From: a virus
Strand: one strand, 5' to 3'
Length of the DNA stretch: 25,985 nucleotides
Virus record (IMG/VR): IMGVR_UViG_3300030333_001270
Coordinates: 1-25,985 of that record
In this document: positions 8,944 to 16,800 of the stretch, piece after piece
Layout: each line of letters starts with the position of its first letter
Position numbering within the stretch: position 1 is the stretch's first letter
Position numbers and translations under genes: made by a program
Notes under the pieces: generated by a model
Databases searched by the model: none
Told to the model about the DNA's origin: nothing
Seen by the model: only the letters and a program-made list of their open reading frames with translations

Positions 8944-9298
8944 AATCATACAACATAGATATAATAACCCACATGATACACTTCAGCAAATCGGTGATGC
9001 TTTTGGTGTGTCTCGTCAGTATATATACAAAGTACTGAAACAAAATAATGTTCCTACTATTCGGGCAAAGAAGATGAAGAATGTTAGGCACTGCAAAATA
9101 TGTGGAGAAATCAGTACAAAACTAGTACATGATGGTTCTTGTCACTTCCAATATTACAACATAAAAGTAAACTGTTCTTTCTGTCGTGTCCCATTCTACA
9201 GGAAACGAAGTCAAATCATACAAAAGTATAATAATGGGTACAATAACATATATTGTTCTAATAGGTGTTATTACAGAGGTAAAAGACTTGGCGTTTAA
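8909..9298 (+). CDS. HTH plus zinc-motif DNA-binding protein
   Basis: This 129-residue probable DNA-binding protein has two parts. Residues 21-48 look like a helix-turn-helix (TLQQIGDAFGVSRQYIYKVL), similar to region 4-like or recombinase-type HTHs. The second part carries metal-binding cysteines: C62-x2-C65 with C78, then C89-x2-C92 and C116-x3-C120, a pattern seen in small phage zinc proteins and in the zinc part of some HNH enzymes. No HNH catalytic motif is present, so a transcription regulator or accessory nuclease-derived protein is likelier. The start overlaps the previous gene by 35 bases in another frame. It lies directly upstream of the sigma factor, which suggests a role in switching gene expression. 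Confidence 0.6.
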   Translation: MSKRTQVSRTSKIIQHRYNNPHDTLQQIGDAFGVSRQYIYKVLKQNNVPTIRAKKMKNVRHCKICGEISTKLVHDGSCHFQYYNIKVNCSFCRVPFYRKRSQIIQKYNNGYNNIYCSNRCYYRGKRLGV

Positions 9299-9321
9299 AT
9301 ATAAAATGTGATAGAATAAAA
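9288..9321 (+). promoter_or_regulatory. Promoter-like site before the sigma factor gene
   Basis: TTGGCG at 9288-9293, an 18-base spacer ending in TG-A, then TAGAAT at 9312-9317 followed by AAAA. The -35-like box lies in the last codons of the HTH/zinc gene and the -10-like box in the 71-base gap. It would start a transcript about 45 bases before the sigma gene. Confidence 0.45.
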
Positions 9322-9369
9322 GTACTGTAATAATTAATCCTATCGGATTTAAAAACTAACAAAAAAACA

Positions 9370-9885
9370 TTGGAAATAAACGATAAATTAGTATTACAGT
9401 GGGAACCTAAGATACAAAAAATGGTATCAAATTCCTATATTGTTGGGTTAGATAACGAAGATTTGGCTCAAGAGTTGCGAATTGCTTTAGTAAAAGCCGC
9501 TAAAAAGTTTGACGACTCAAAAGGGGTTCTATTTCACACATATCTACACACATCTCTTGTAAATACTATTAGAACATTGATTAGTAAGGCTCAACGTCAG
9601 CCACTACAAAGAAGTATTGACCTAACATATGTAGATTCCAATGCTGTGCCACAAGAAATCTCAAGAGCTTTAGTCGACCCAAACAGTTATTCTGATGAAA
9701 TTGAAACTAATTTATGGGTAGACTCTCAAGGACTAGCTCTAAACGAGAAATTGTTCCTCCAGCTAAAGCTAGAGGGACTGACAATGGAAGAAATAACAGA
9801 AGATTTAGGAGAATCTGCATATAAAGTTAGGCAATCATTACGAGAAAAACTGAAGATTGATTCCGATGAAACAGATAACCCTTGA
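9370..9885 (+). CDS. Sigma-70 family RNA polymerase sigma factor
   Basis: This 171-residue phage sigma factor would direct host RNA polymerase to phage promoters. Residues about 11-78 match region 2: NEDLAQELRIALVKAAKKF, then GVLFHTYLHTSLVNTIRTLI, with the usual DLxQE and F-x-TYL signature for core binding and -10 recognition. Residues about 122-162 form a region 4-like HTH (LNEKLFLQLKLEGLTMEEI ... YKVRQSLREKL). Regions 1 and 3 are missing, as in short ECF or phage late sigma factors. Upstream in frame there is a stop at 9331, and the only reasonable starts are TTG at 9370 or ATG at 9421; TTG is chosen because it keeps the beginning of region 2, although no strong Shine-Dalgarno is visible. 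A promoter-like site precedes it. Confidence 0.75.
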   Translation: MEINDKLVLQWEPKIQKMVSNSYIVGLDNEDLAQELRIALVKAAKKFDDSKGVLFHTYLHTSLVNTIRTLISKAQRQPLQRSIDLTYVDSNAVPQEISRALVDPNSYSDEIETNLWVDSQGLALNEKLFLQLKLEGLTMEEITEDLGESAYKVRQSLREKLKIDSDETDNP

Positions 9886-10339
9886 TAATTTAAATGCTAA
9901 AGACTTGTATAACTTATTTAGTACACTCTATAAGGAAAAACATGGAGTTGACTATGAAGGAGTGGGTTTTATAGGTAATGAAATGCACAAACTAAAAAAT
10001 AGTATTGAAGAACATGGTTCTGCACACGTTGCTTGTGCGATATTAAATTGTATAAACAGAAATGATAGAACTGTTTCAGTACCTTATTTTACTGCTGGGG
10101 CTAGATATTATATGGTTCCAGATAATCCAGAAATATATTGGTCTATAAAACGATATGGAACACCTAAAATGAAAAAATTATGGCGTGAATATATGTTTTT
10201 AGACTCTGTTTGGTTACCAACAGCAACAAAAAGACAAAGATTAAAAGAAGTGATAAAACAACTAAGGGAGTGGGCTTATGCCAAGACGGGTAAGAAGACG
10301 AGGACACCTAATACAAAAACCAAAGAACAAAAACCATAA
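9866..10339 (+). CDS. Protein of unknown function before the helicase region
   Basis: This protein of about 157 residues is not recognised. ATG 9866 is preferred over the TTG three codons upstream; either way it overlaps the end of the sigma gene, so translation is likely coupled. It is helical and basic at its C-terminus (TATKRQRLKEVIKQLREWA, then a Lys/Thr-rich tail) with conserved-looking aromatic segments (VPYFTAGARYYM, PEIYWSIKRYG, LWREYMFLD). Its place two genes before a DnaB-like helicase would fit a helicase loader or replication accessory protein, but nothing in the sequence proves this. Confidence 0.6.
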   Translation: MKQITLDNLNAKDLYNLFSTLYKEKHGVDYEGVGFIGNEMHKLKNSIEEHGSAHVACAILNCINRNDRTVSVPYFTAGARYYMVPDNPEIYWSIKRYGTPKMKKLWREYMFLDSVWLPTATKRQRLKEVIKQLREWAYAKTGKKTRTPNTKTKEQKP

Positions 10340-10511
10340 AACTATATACAGAGTAATAGCGTCAGAAATAGGTGGTGATGTTTGGACTGAAGGGGAATAT
10401 ACATCATTTGAGGACGCAAAGCGAGCAGTTGACAGCTACAACACTCCTAAAGTAGACTATTTAATATATTCAGATAAAAATAGAGTCTTATACACGAAAA
10501 AAGGAGAGTAA
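10278..10511 (+). CDS. Small basic protein of unknown function
   Basis: This 77-residue protein has a very basic N-terminus (MPRRVRRRG) followed by a small alpha/beta body (TIYRVIASEIGGDVW, YLIYSDKNRVLY). The start at 10278 is supported by GGGAG upstream, even though it overlaps the preceding gene by 62 bases in another frame. Its stop is directly followed by the helicase ATG. The basic tail suggests nucleic acid contact; no family is recognised. Confidence 0.55.
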   Translation: MPRRVRRRGHLIQKPKNKNHKTIYRVIASEIGGDVWTEGEYTSFEDAKRAVDSYNTPKVDYLIYSDKNRVLYTKKGE

Positions 10512-11759
10512 ATGCCAAACTTTGAGTACACGGAGTCAGCATTGATTTTTGGCTTAGATACCAAAACTAACCTACGTTCTTTCAAACATTCTGAAAAGGA
10601 TTTTGCGAGACATGGTGATGCATATAAATTTGTAATAAATCATTTCGACAAATACGGAGAGTTCCCTTCTCCCGAAGTTTTGTTAGAAAATTTTCCAACC
10701 TTAGATAAAACTGCCCAATCAGTTAATTTTGAATACGCAGTAGAGCTTTTTAAAGACCAAGTGTTACAACGAGCCGTTGTTTCTACTGTCCAAAAGCAAA
10801 GAGAGTTGGTAAAAGAGAACCCAAAACAAGCTTTATCTAACATTATGGTAGGGCTAACAGATATTGAAGTGGTTTATGATGAAGACGTTCAAGCTTACGA
10901 TAGTGGTAAATTGACTAGATTAGATGAGTGGAAGGAAAGAACTGCTAAACGTAAAATGGGAGATGGTCTAATGGGGATACCCACTAGTTTCAAAACAATC
11001 AATTCTACTGGAGTTGGGTGGATGCCCGGTGAGTTGGTTGCAATGTTTGCTAGACCTACCATTGGTAAAACTTGGATGTGTGTGCACGCAGCAGCTACAG
11101 CAGTCAATCATGGTGCAAGAACTTTGTTAGTATCTACAGAGATGCCTAACACAGCAATAAACATGAGACTTGATGTAGTACTTGCTAAAATGAAAGGATA
11201 TAACCTGTCTCATAGGTCACTAAGACATGGTGAGCCTATTGATGAGGAGGAGTATGTAAGGTTTTTAGAGGAATCTAATGCCCAGTCACTTTTGATTTGT
11301 GACCATATTTCAGGGCAGATGGGTATTTCTATAGAAGCTATAGCCGGGTTAGTAAGGAAGCACAATCCCGAATTTGTAGTTATAGATGGAGTATATTTAG
11401 TTTCTACAACAGACTCTAGTAAGGCAGCTTGGGAGCAATCTCACTCTTTATTTTATGGGTTGAAGAACTTAGCGACATCTACAAACACGCCAATTATGGT
11501 TTCTACACAGGCTACTCGAGACGCAGCCAACATGTTTACTCCACCAAGGTCAGACCAAGTCGCTTTTGGTGATGCCTTGATAAGAGCTGCAGATGTAGCA
11601 ATAGCAATGTGTGCTTTAGAAAATGAAGATGATAAAAGATTAGTACAGTTTCAAAAATATCGTGATGGAGAATTAAGTCGAGACCTCACGGTAATGCAAT
11701 GGGGTGTAAATAATGGAAATATAGAAGAGTTGCCCGACTATGAATGGGAAGACTTTTAA
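10512..11759 (+). CDS. DnaB-like replicative DNA helicase
   Basis: This 415-residue ATP-driven helicase unwinds DNA at the phage fork. The first 90 or so residues are helical, like a reduced DnaB N-terminal domain. The C-terminal RecA-like core shows Walker A ARPTIGKT at 180-187 (the same A-R-P form as in E. coli DnaB, not a defect), LLVSTEMP at 205-212 with the catalytic Glu210, Walker B FVVID ending at Asp292, and the sensor STQATR with Gln333. It begins immediately after the preceding stop, with GGAG just before the ATG. Primase and polymerase genes follow, so it is part of a phage-encoded replisome. A RepA- or KaiC-like paralogue is unlikely given the full DnaB motif set. Confidence 0.85.
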   Translation: MPNFEYTESALIFGLDTKTNLRSFKHSEKDFARHGDAYKFVINHFDKYGEFPSPEVLLENFPTLDKTAQSVNFEYAVELFKDQVLQRAVVSTVQKQRELVKENPKQALSNIMVGLTDIEVVYDEDVQAYDSGKLTRLDEWKERTAKRKMGDGLMGIPTSFKTINSTGVGWMPGELVAMFARPTIGKTWMCVHAAATAVNHGARTLLVSTEMPNTAINMRLDVVLAKMKGYNLSHRSLRHGEPIDEEEYVRFLEESNAQSLLICDHISGQMGISIEAIAGLVRKHNPEFVVIDGVYLVSTTDSSKAAWEQSHSLFYGLKNLATSTNTPIMVSTQATRDAANMFTPPRSDQVAFGDALIRAADVAIAMCALENEDDKRLVQFQKYRDGELSRDLTVMQWGVNNGNIEELPDYEWEDF

Positions 11760-11776
11760 AAAACAGGAGGAGAATT

Positions 11777-11971
11777 ATGGGAATCTTTGATTGGCTCAAT
11801 GGTGGGGAAGATGACAGTGGAATTGTTGTAAAATCCACTAGAAGCAAAGGAGAAGGAAGACCTATTATTGATATAACCGTAGACAATATCCGAAAGGGAA
11901 TTGCTACAGATGAAAATGGTTATAGAAATGAAGTTGTTCTATTTCTAAGAAAAAATAAAAAGGATAGATAA
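11777..11971 (+). CDS. Small protein between helicase and primase
   Basis: This 64-residue protein is not recognised. The start at 11777 is chosen over an in-frame ATG at 11744 because AGGAGGA lies just upstream of 11777 and because the longer form would overlap the helicase gene. It begins MGIFDWLNGGEDDSG, is followed by a short strand pair (RPIIDITVDNI) and ends basic (LRKNKKDR). Its stop overlaps the primase ATG by one base (TAATG), implying coupled translation and perhaps a helper role for helicase or primase. Confidence 0.55.
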   Translation: MGIFDWLNGGEDDSGIVVKSTRSKGEGRPIIDITVDNIRKGIATDENGYRNEVVLFLRKNKKDR

Positions 11972-12834
11972 TGATAGATTGGTACTCTGTATTAACAAAG
12001 TATGGAGTTTCAGTACCTAATCAAGAACAATTTATAATCCATTGCCCCTTTCACGAGGATAGAAGGGAATCTTGCTCTATCAATTTAGAGAAGGGGGTGT
12101 GGATTTGTTTTGCTGGGTGTGGACAAGGTAACCTTAAGTACTTCATTTGGAAGCTATCAGGGAAATCTTGGGATGAAATAAACTCTGAGTTTGAATCAAA
12201 GACATGGGACTTAGACTTTTCGATGTTAGACGACATAGTAGAAGAAGATACAACGTCCGAATCCTTCCAAAAGCCTGAAGTACTTAATGATGTTTCTGAC
12301 AATCACTGGATATACAATCGAGGCTTCACGAAAGAAACCACAATGAAGTGGGGCTGTAAAATGAATCAGTTTTTAGACTTTATGATTCCAGTAGAGACAC
12401 AAGAACTCGAAACGGTTGGATGGATTTCAAGAAGAAAACAGGCAATTCCTAAATACTTATTTTCTAAAGGATTTGCTAAATCCCAATATTTATTTGGTAT
12501 TAGTCAGTTATATGACACAAAGGTAGTTTATATTGTAGAAGGTGCTTTAGATTGTATGTGGTTGAGTCAATTTGGTTACTCAAGCGTAGCAGTTTTAGGG
12601 GCGAGTATATCTCAGCGACAGATAGACCTAATAAGTTCATTGCACCCACAAGAAGTTGTTTTAGCATTGGATAATGATACAGCTGGTAGAAAGGGCATAG
12701 AAAAAGCTACACTTGACATGGAGGGCAGGTTTCTTATATCATATTTAAGATTACCAAAAAATATAAAAGACGTTCAAGAAATCAGTAACGTTGATACTTT
12801 ACACAAGGTAATGAAAAATAAAACAATCTTTTAA
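11971..12834 (+). CDS. DnaG-type DNA primase
   Basis: This 287-residue primase makes RNA primers for lagging-strand synthesis. The N-terminal zinc-binding domain is C25-x2-H28 with C46-x3-C50 (CPFH ... CFAGCG), the CHC2 type. The C-terminal half is a TOPRIM fold: VVYIVEGALDCMWL with catalytic Glu190, then LALDNDTAG with Asp234 and Asp236 for metal binding. It is shorter than bacterial DnaG because the helicase-binding C-terminal domain is missing, as in many phage primases. It overlaps the preceding small gene by one base and is followed by the SSB-like gene. Confidence 0.85.
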   Translation: MIDWYSVLTKYGVSVPNQEQFIIHCPFHEDRRESCSINLEKGVWICFAGCGQGNLKYFIWKLSGKSWDEINSEFESKTWDLDFSMLDDIVEEDTTSESFQKPEVLNDVSDNHWIYNRGFTKETTMKWGCKMNQFLDFMIPVETQELETVGWISRRKQAIPKYLFSKGFAKSQYLFGISQLYDTKVVYIVEGALDCMWLSQFGYSSVAVLGASISQRQIDLISSLHPQEVVLALDNDTAGRKGIEKATLDMEGRFLISYLRLPKNIKDVQEISNVDTLHKVMKNKTIF

Positions 12835-12847
12835 ATAGGAGATTTAA

Positions 12848-13528
12848 ATGAGTGGAATAGCAAAAATTGCTAAAGGCAGAGAAGAGGCTAGAAGACCTCT
12901 TCCAGAAAGAGTACCCGGCAGAGAAGTTTGGTTGAAAGACGGAGACCAAATTTTTCTTACCTCAATAGCTACGGGGGCAGAAAACGATAAGTACCTAGAT
13001 GAGATTTATCTTTATACTTTTAGGGTTGGCAATCGGTGGACAAACCTTATCAAAGATGACAAGGTAGACACTAGCAATGTACCTGAAGACACAAGAGCTT
13101 CTCACAAATTTGCTTTTTGGGCATATGTACATAACATAATACACAATGAAAAGCGTAATGAAGAGTGGGTTGAAATAGAAGGACCTGCCGGTAAGAAAGT
13201 TTACAGAGAAGATGTAAATGACTTTAGAATTGTCTCTCTTGGGTTTGGAAGAAGTGACTATGTCTGGAATCAATTAGTTGATGTATACAGTGACTGGGGT
13301 GCTTTGAACAAAGGTGTGCTAAGAATAAAAAGAACAGGGCAAGGAGCTTATGATACTTCTTATTCCATTACAGCTACACCAAAGATAGATGAAATACCTG
13401 CAGACAAAAGCAAAGAAATTAGTGAATTACCATTACTAAAAGATTATTATTTAGAGAGATATGGTAACCCTGACATTATCGACATAGCTACTTCAACAGC
13501 TTCTGACGATGATGACGAACTATTTTAA
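12848..13528 (+). CDS. Putative single-stranded DNA-binding protein
   Basis: This 226-residue protein has a beta-rich core (EVWLKDGDQIFLTSIATG, VLRIKRTGQG, SYSITATP) and a strongly acidic end, SDDDDELF. That tail is the hallmark of SSB proteins, which use it to recruit replication and repair partners. It lies between primase and polymerase, where phages often put their SSB. The start has AGGAG at spacing of about eight before ATG. The first 25 residues are basic. A classical OB-fold cannot be proven by eye, so another replication protein with an acidic tail remains possible. Confidence 0.55.
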   Translation: MSGIAKIAKGREEARRPLPERVPGREVWLKDGDQIFLTSIATGAENDKYLDEIYLYTFRVGNRWTNLIKDDKVDTSNVPEDTRASHKFAFWAYVHNIIHNEKRNEEWVEIEGPAGKKVYREDVNDFRIVSLGFGRSDYVWNQLVDVYSDWGALNKGVLRIKRTGQGAYDTSYSITATPKIDEIPADKSKEISELPLLKDYYLERYGNPDIIDIATSTASDDDDELF

Positions 13529-13536
13529 TTGAGGCT

Positions 13537-15516
13537 GTGACGGTTGTAACAAATCGCACCTTTGAAGAAAGTCTCAAGCAACTACAGTCGGTTTTAGAGG
13601 TAGCACCGACTCTTGTGGTTGATGTCGAAACGAATGGGCTAGATGCTTACGGGTCTAACCAAATATGTGGAGTTGGGGTTGGCGAAACTAACCCTGATGG
13701 ACTTGTACAGTACTACCCATTCAGACATCATCTTGGAGAAAATCTAACATTTGAAGCGTTTCAAGAACTAATATCTATTTTAAACCAATCGGTTAAATCT
13801 TATGTAGGTTATAATTTAAAGTTTGATTTACATTTCTTAGAGAAAGACGGCTTAGATGTTGTGGGGAAAGAACTTATAGATGTCATTGTTATGGTGCGTC
13901 TTATAGAGCACTCAGACATCAAGGAGTTAGGTCTGACACCTACAGGCAAGCGTGCCTATGGAGAAGGGGCTGTTCAGTATGACATTGATACTAAGAAGTT
14001 TCTTAGGTCTAACAAATGGAACAAAGACTTTTCTATGGCTCCCCCCGATTTTTTGGGAGAGTATTGTAAGAAAGATGTTTCCCTAACAGCTAGAATTTAT
14101 TCAGATTACTTAAAAAGAATAGCAAAAACTGGTCAAAACAAGGTGTTCGACTTAGAAAAAAAGCTTACAAAGGTTCTATATAAGATGGAACAGTTAGGTA
14201 TTTCTGTAGATAAAGCTTATGCTATGAACACAAAAACGGCTTTATTAGGACGTTTAGCAGAGGTAAGAGCAGAAATTCTTGCTTTATGTGGTAAAAACGA
14301 AGAAGAATTTAACATTTCAAGCCCTAAACAAATAGGTGAAGTGTTCAAGGAGATGGGTATACACTCCCCAGTTAAAACAAGTAAGGGTAATGATTCTTGG
14401 AATGAGGCGGCTCTTATAAATATAAATCACCGAATGGCTGGGCTAATAAGACAGTACAGAACATTGGAGAAACTAGGCTCAACATACCTAGACCCATATT
14501 TAGAAACTGATGTAATGCATACTAATTTTTGTAACTGGGGGACTGCTACAGGTAGATTGTCTAGTAGAGAGCCGAACTTACAGAATATACCAAGAAACCA
14601 CTTTAAGTTACATGAAAGAGATTTAACTGACCAAGATAAAATAGAAATTCGCAATGGTATATCAGCAATGGTAGCACAAAAAGGGATAACAATGGACACT
14701 GAATTATCTGATGATGTCCTTTCTACATGGTCTTTTATAGGTGATGAATCTTTCAATGACTCTGACGATAAGCAGTTAGCTATACGTAGGTTATTTGTAC
14801 CTCGTGAGAACTTTACTTTAGTAGGGTTTGACTATCAACAAATGGAAGTTCGTGTCTTTATGTCCTATTTTAGAAACGAGACTATTGATGCAATACTGAA
14901 TAAGGAAGATGTGGATTTTCACAGTGAGGCAGCTAAGTTAGCGTTTGGGGTAGACGAGTCATCTCCAAGGTTCAAAGAGTTTAGGCAGTACGCCAAAGCT
15001 ATAACATTTGGAACTATCTATGGTATTGGTAACAAAAAGCTTGCACAACAATTGGGTACAACTCCTCGTGAAGCCGGCAAATTTAAGAAGCAATACTTTG
15101 AGGGTATGGAGGGGTCTAAAGATTTTTTTGACAAAGTGGTAAGAAAAGTAGAACTGCGAGGGATGGTAAAAAACAGGTATGGCAGGCAATATAAAATAAA
15201 CCCACAGTTTGCTTACAAGGGAGTAAATTACCTTGTACAAGGAACTAGTGCAGATATTCTTAGCGAAAGAATGTTAGTTATAGATGATTATTTACTAGAC
15301 AAAAAAAGTAATCTTTTATTACAAGTACACGATGAGATAATATGTGAAATACATGACAGTGAGTTTAATACTATTCCATATAAAATACAAAGTTTGTTGG
15401 AAGATAACACATTAGATGTGCCTTTAAAAGTAGATATGGAAGTATGCTCACCTTCATGGGCTACTAAGAAAAATTATAAACCAGTAGAGTTGGAAGACTA
15501 CATTGACTGGGGCTAA
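13537..15516 (+). CDS. Family A DNA polymerase with 3'-5' exonuclease
   Basis: This 659-residue replicative polymerase has an N-terminal proofreading domain with all DEDDy residues: Asp29/Glu31 (VDVETNG), Asn93/Asp97 (GYNLKFD) and Tyr176/Asp180 (YCKKD). The polymerase domain shows TATGRLSSREPNLQNIP at 336-352, motif A DYQQMEVR with Asp432, motif B RQYAKAITFGTIYG with Arg483, Lys487, Phe491 and Tyr495, and motif C VHDE with Asp599. Phe491 aligns with E. coli Phe762, a site linked to phage lifestyle in marine surveys. There is no 5' nuclease domain. Between NLQNIPR and RRLFVP lies an insertion of about 55-60 mostly acidic residues (about 354-414) not expected in Pol I. The start is GTG at 13537, eight bases after the SSB-like gene. 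Confidence 0.93.
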   Translation: MTVVTNRTFEESLKQLQSVLEVAPTLVVDVETNGLDAYGSNQICGVGVGETNPDGLVQYYPFRHHLGENLTFEAFQELISILNQSVKSYVGYNLKFDLHFLEKDGLDVVGKELIDVIVMVRLIEHSDIKELGLTPTGKRAYGEGAVQYDIDTKKFLRSNKWNKDFSMAPPDFLGEYCKKDVSLTARIYSDYLKRIAKTGQNKVFDLEKKLTKVLYKMEQLGISVDKAYAMNTKTALLGRLAEVRAEILALCGKNEEEFNISSPKQIGEVFKEMGIHSPVKTSKGNDSWNEAALININHRMAGLIRQYRTLEKLGSTYLDPYLETDVMHTNFCNWGTATGRLSSREPNLQNIPRNHFKLHERDLTDQDKIEIRNGISAMVAQKGITMDTELSDDVLSTWSFIGDESFNDSDDKQLAIRRLFVPRENFTLVGFDYQQMEVRVFMSYFRNETIDAILNKEDVDFHSEAAKLAFGVDESSPRFKEFRQYAKAITFGTIYGIGNKKLAQQLGTTPREAGKFKKQYFEGMEGSKDFFDKVVRKVELRGMVKNRYGRQYKINPQFAYKGVNYLVQGTSADILSERMLVIDDYLLDKKSNLLLQVHDEIICEIHDSEFNTIPYKIQSLLEDNTLDVPLKVDMEVCSPSWATKKNYKPVELEDYIDWG

Positions 15517-15534
15517 AAAACTGCTAGAATATAA
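15503..15534 (+). promoter_or_regulatory. Promoter-like site before the recombination block
   Basis: TTGACT at 15503-15508, a 16-base spacer ending in TG-C, and TAGAAT at 15525-15530 followed by ATAA. The -35-like box is inside the last codons of the polymerase gene, the -10-like box in the 31-base gap. This is the best sigma-70-like match in the window. The leader to the ATG at 15548 would be only about 11 bases. Confidence 0.5.
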
Positions 15535-15547
15535 GTAGGAAAAACAA

Positions 15548-15817
15548 ATGGGAAAATACAACGAAAAAGCTATTCTAAAAGAAATATCTAAGTATGTAGA
15601 CAATACATATGACCAGCACTACAGTGAGGGTGAAGTTCAGACGTTAGACTTTATAGCGGCTTGTGGGGATGCCAAAGCTTTCTGTAGGGGTAACATTCTT
15701 AAGTATGCTTCCCGATATGATAAAAAGGGAACACCTCGTAAAGACATTCTAAAGATTATTCATTACGCAATGCTCCTTTTACATTTTAACGATAAGGAAA
15801 AAAATGATACTAACTGA
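15548..15817 (+). CDS. DUF3310 family protein
   Basis: This 89-residue protein matches the DUF3310 pattern common in phages: His24-Tyr25, then LDFI at 33-36, FCRGNILKYASRY at 45-57 and a C-terminal helix with DILKIIHYAM. The family is often annotated loosely as nucleotide kinase or nucleotide metabolism protein; its activity is not settled. AGGA lies at suitable spacing before ATG, and a promoter-like site overlaps the upstream gap. It overlaps the next gene by 14 bases. Confidence 0.75.
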   Translation: MGKYNEKAILKEISKYVDNTYDQHYSEGEVQTLDFIAACGDAKAFCRGNILKYASRYDKKGTPRKDILKIIHYAMLLLHFNDKEKNDTN

Positions 15818-16595
15818 TTTAATATGTTTTTGTAAAGACAAGTGTGTGTGCACATATACTTGGCAACTGAAGGCACAAGAGGCAGCAACAGTAGATGAGC
15901 CTAAAACACATAATTTTTATGACTCAAATGTTATTGGGAAAAAGGGGGAGGAATTGGTTATGCCCTTCCTTCAATATAAATACCCAGATAAAATTGTAAA
16001 GGATGTTAGAGCTGTAGGCGAATATCGAGAGAAAGATATTGATTTTCTTCTTATGGAATCAGATAATACTGTGTACAAAAGCATCGAATTGAAAACAGAT
16101 AGTTATGCTGATTGGGATACAGTAAACTTTTATGAAGCTATGGAGATGGTGAATAAAGCCACGGGTGAAGTAGGTGTACAAAGAAGTAAAAACCTTATGG
16201 TTGAAACTATCAGTCATGTTTTATGTAGAACACCGGGATGTTTAGTAAAAACCGAGGCAGACGAAATTTATTACTATTTTATTAACCAAGACAAAATTTA
16301 CGTTTTAGACCGTGAACCTTTTCAAAAGTGGTTTAAACAAGAGCTTCCTAAACACAAGGCAAGAACTCCAGTAACCCTTAATCAGGACAAGTCCAGATAT
16401 ACGGAATTAAAAACAAAAAGCGGTGGGAAGGTAACCAGAAAATTTAAAAACAGTGATAACACTTGGTGGCGAAGACCTGTGAAAAACGAAAACAAATTAA
16501 CAATAAATTATGCTGTTCCAAAAAAAGATATAGAAGGACAGCCCTTTTTATTAGAAACAATTGAATTAGAGGAGAAAAAAGATGCCAAAAGTTAG
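15804..16595 (+). CDS. PD-(D/E)XK superfamily nuclease
   Basis: This 263-residue probable DNA endonuclease has a core with an N-terminal helix (VIGKKGEELVMPFLQYKYP, Glu49), then KDIDFLL with Asp80, then SIELKTDSY with Glu95 and Lys97, which together form the D-ExK site of the PD-(D/E)XK fold. The extension after residue 180 is basic and rich in Lys/Arg/Trp, fitting DNA binding. Odd is a cysteine cluster at the very N-terminus, C8-x-C10-x3-C14-x-C16, that could bind metal. The gene overlaps the DUF3310 gene by 14 bases, with AAGGA before the ATG. Recombination or host DNA degradation are the likely roles; a Holliday junction resolvase is less likely since a RuvC-like gene lies downstream. Confidence 0.6.
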   Translation: MILTDLICFCKDKCVCTYTWQLKAQEAATVDEPKTHNFYDSNVIGKKGEELVMPFLQYKYPDKIVKDVRAVGEYREKDIDFLLMESDNTVYKSIELKTDSYADWDTVNFYEAMEMVNKATGEVGVQRSKNLMVETISHVLCRTPGCLVKTEADEIYYYFINQDKIYVLDREPFQKWFKQELPKHKARTPVTLNQDKSRYTELKTKSGGKVTRKFKNSDNTWWRRPVKNENKLTINYAVPKKDIEGQPFLLETIELEEKKDAKS

Positions 16596-16800
16596 TGCAC
16601 ATTTAGGATTTACATTTAGAATAGGTCCGTTAGACCAGAACCAATATGGTAGGGTTGACTTGACTGTTGACCAAATAGATACTGAACTACCCATAGAGCC
16701 CCAGCTAGAAGAGTCTAAAAAAGTAGCTGATGTTGTGTGGGAATTTATCAAAGGAAAGGTAGACACTCAGATAGAGGACATGTTAGATGAGTCTAAGTAA
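16582..16800 (+). CDS. Small acidic protein of unknown function
   Basis: This 72-residue protein is acidic overall, with a beta-like N-terminal half (AHLGFTFRIGPLDQNQYGRV) and a C-terminal helix (KKVADVVWEFIKGKVDTQI). GAGGAGA precedes the ATG, and the gene overlaps its neighbours by 14 bases on each side, so it belongs to one translationally coupled operon. No family is recognised. Confidence 0.6.
   Translation: MPKVSAHLGFTFRIGPLDQNQYGRVDLTVDQIDTELPIEPQLEESKKVADVVWEFIKGKVDTQIEDMLDESK

Noticed and set aside
10999-11072. Defective Walker A in the helicase (ARPTIGKT instead of G at the first position)
   Set aside because: E. coli DnaB has the same A-R-P-x-x-G-K-T form, so this is normal for the family.
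14039-14059. CTCCC/GGGAG hairpin in the polymerase gene
   Set aside because: The stem is only five pairs with an 11-base loop and the T-run is inside the loop, so it does not look like a terminator.
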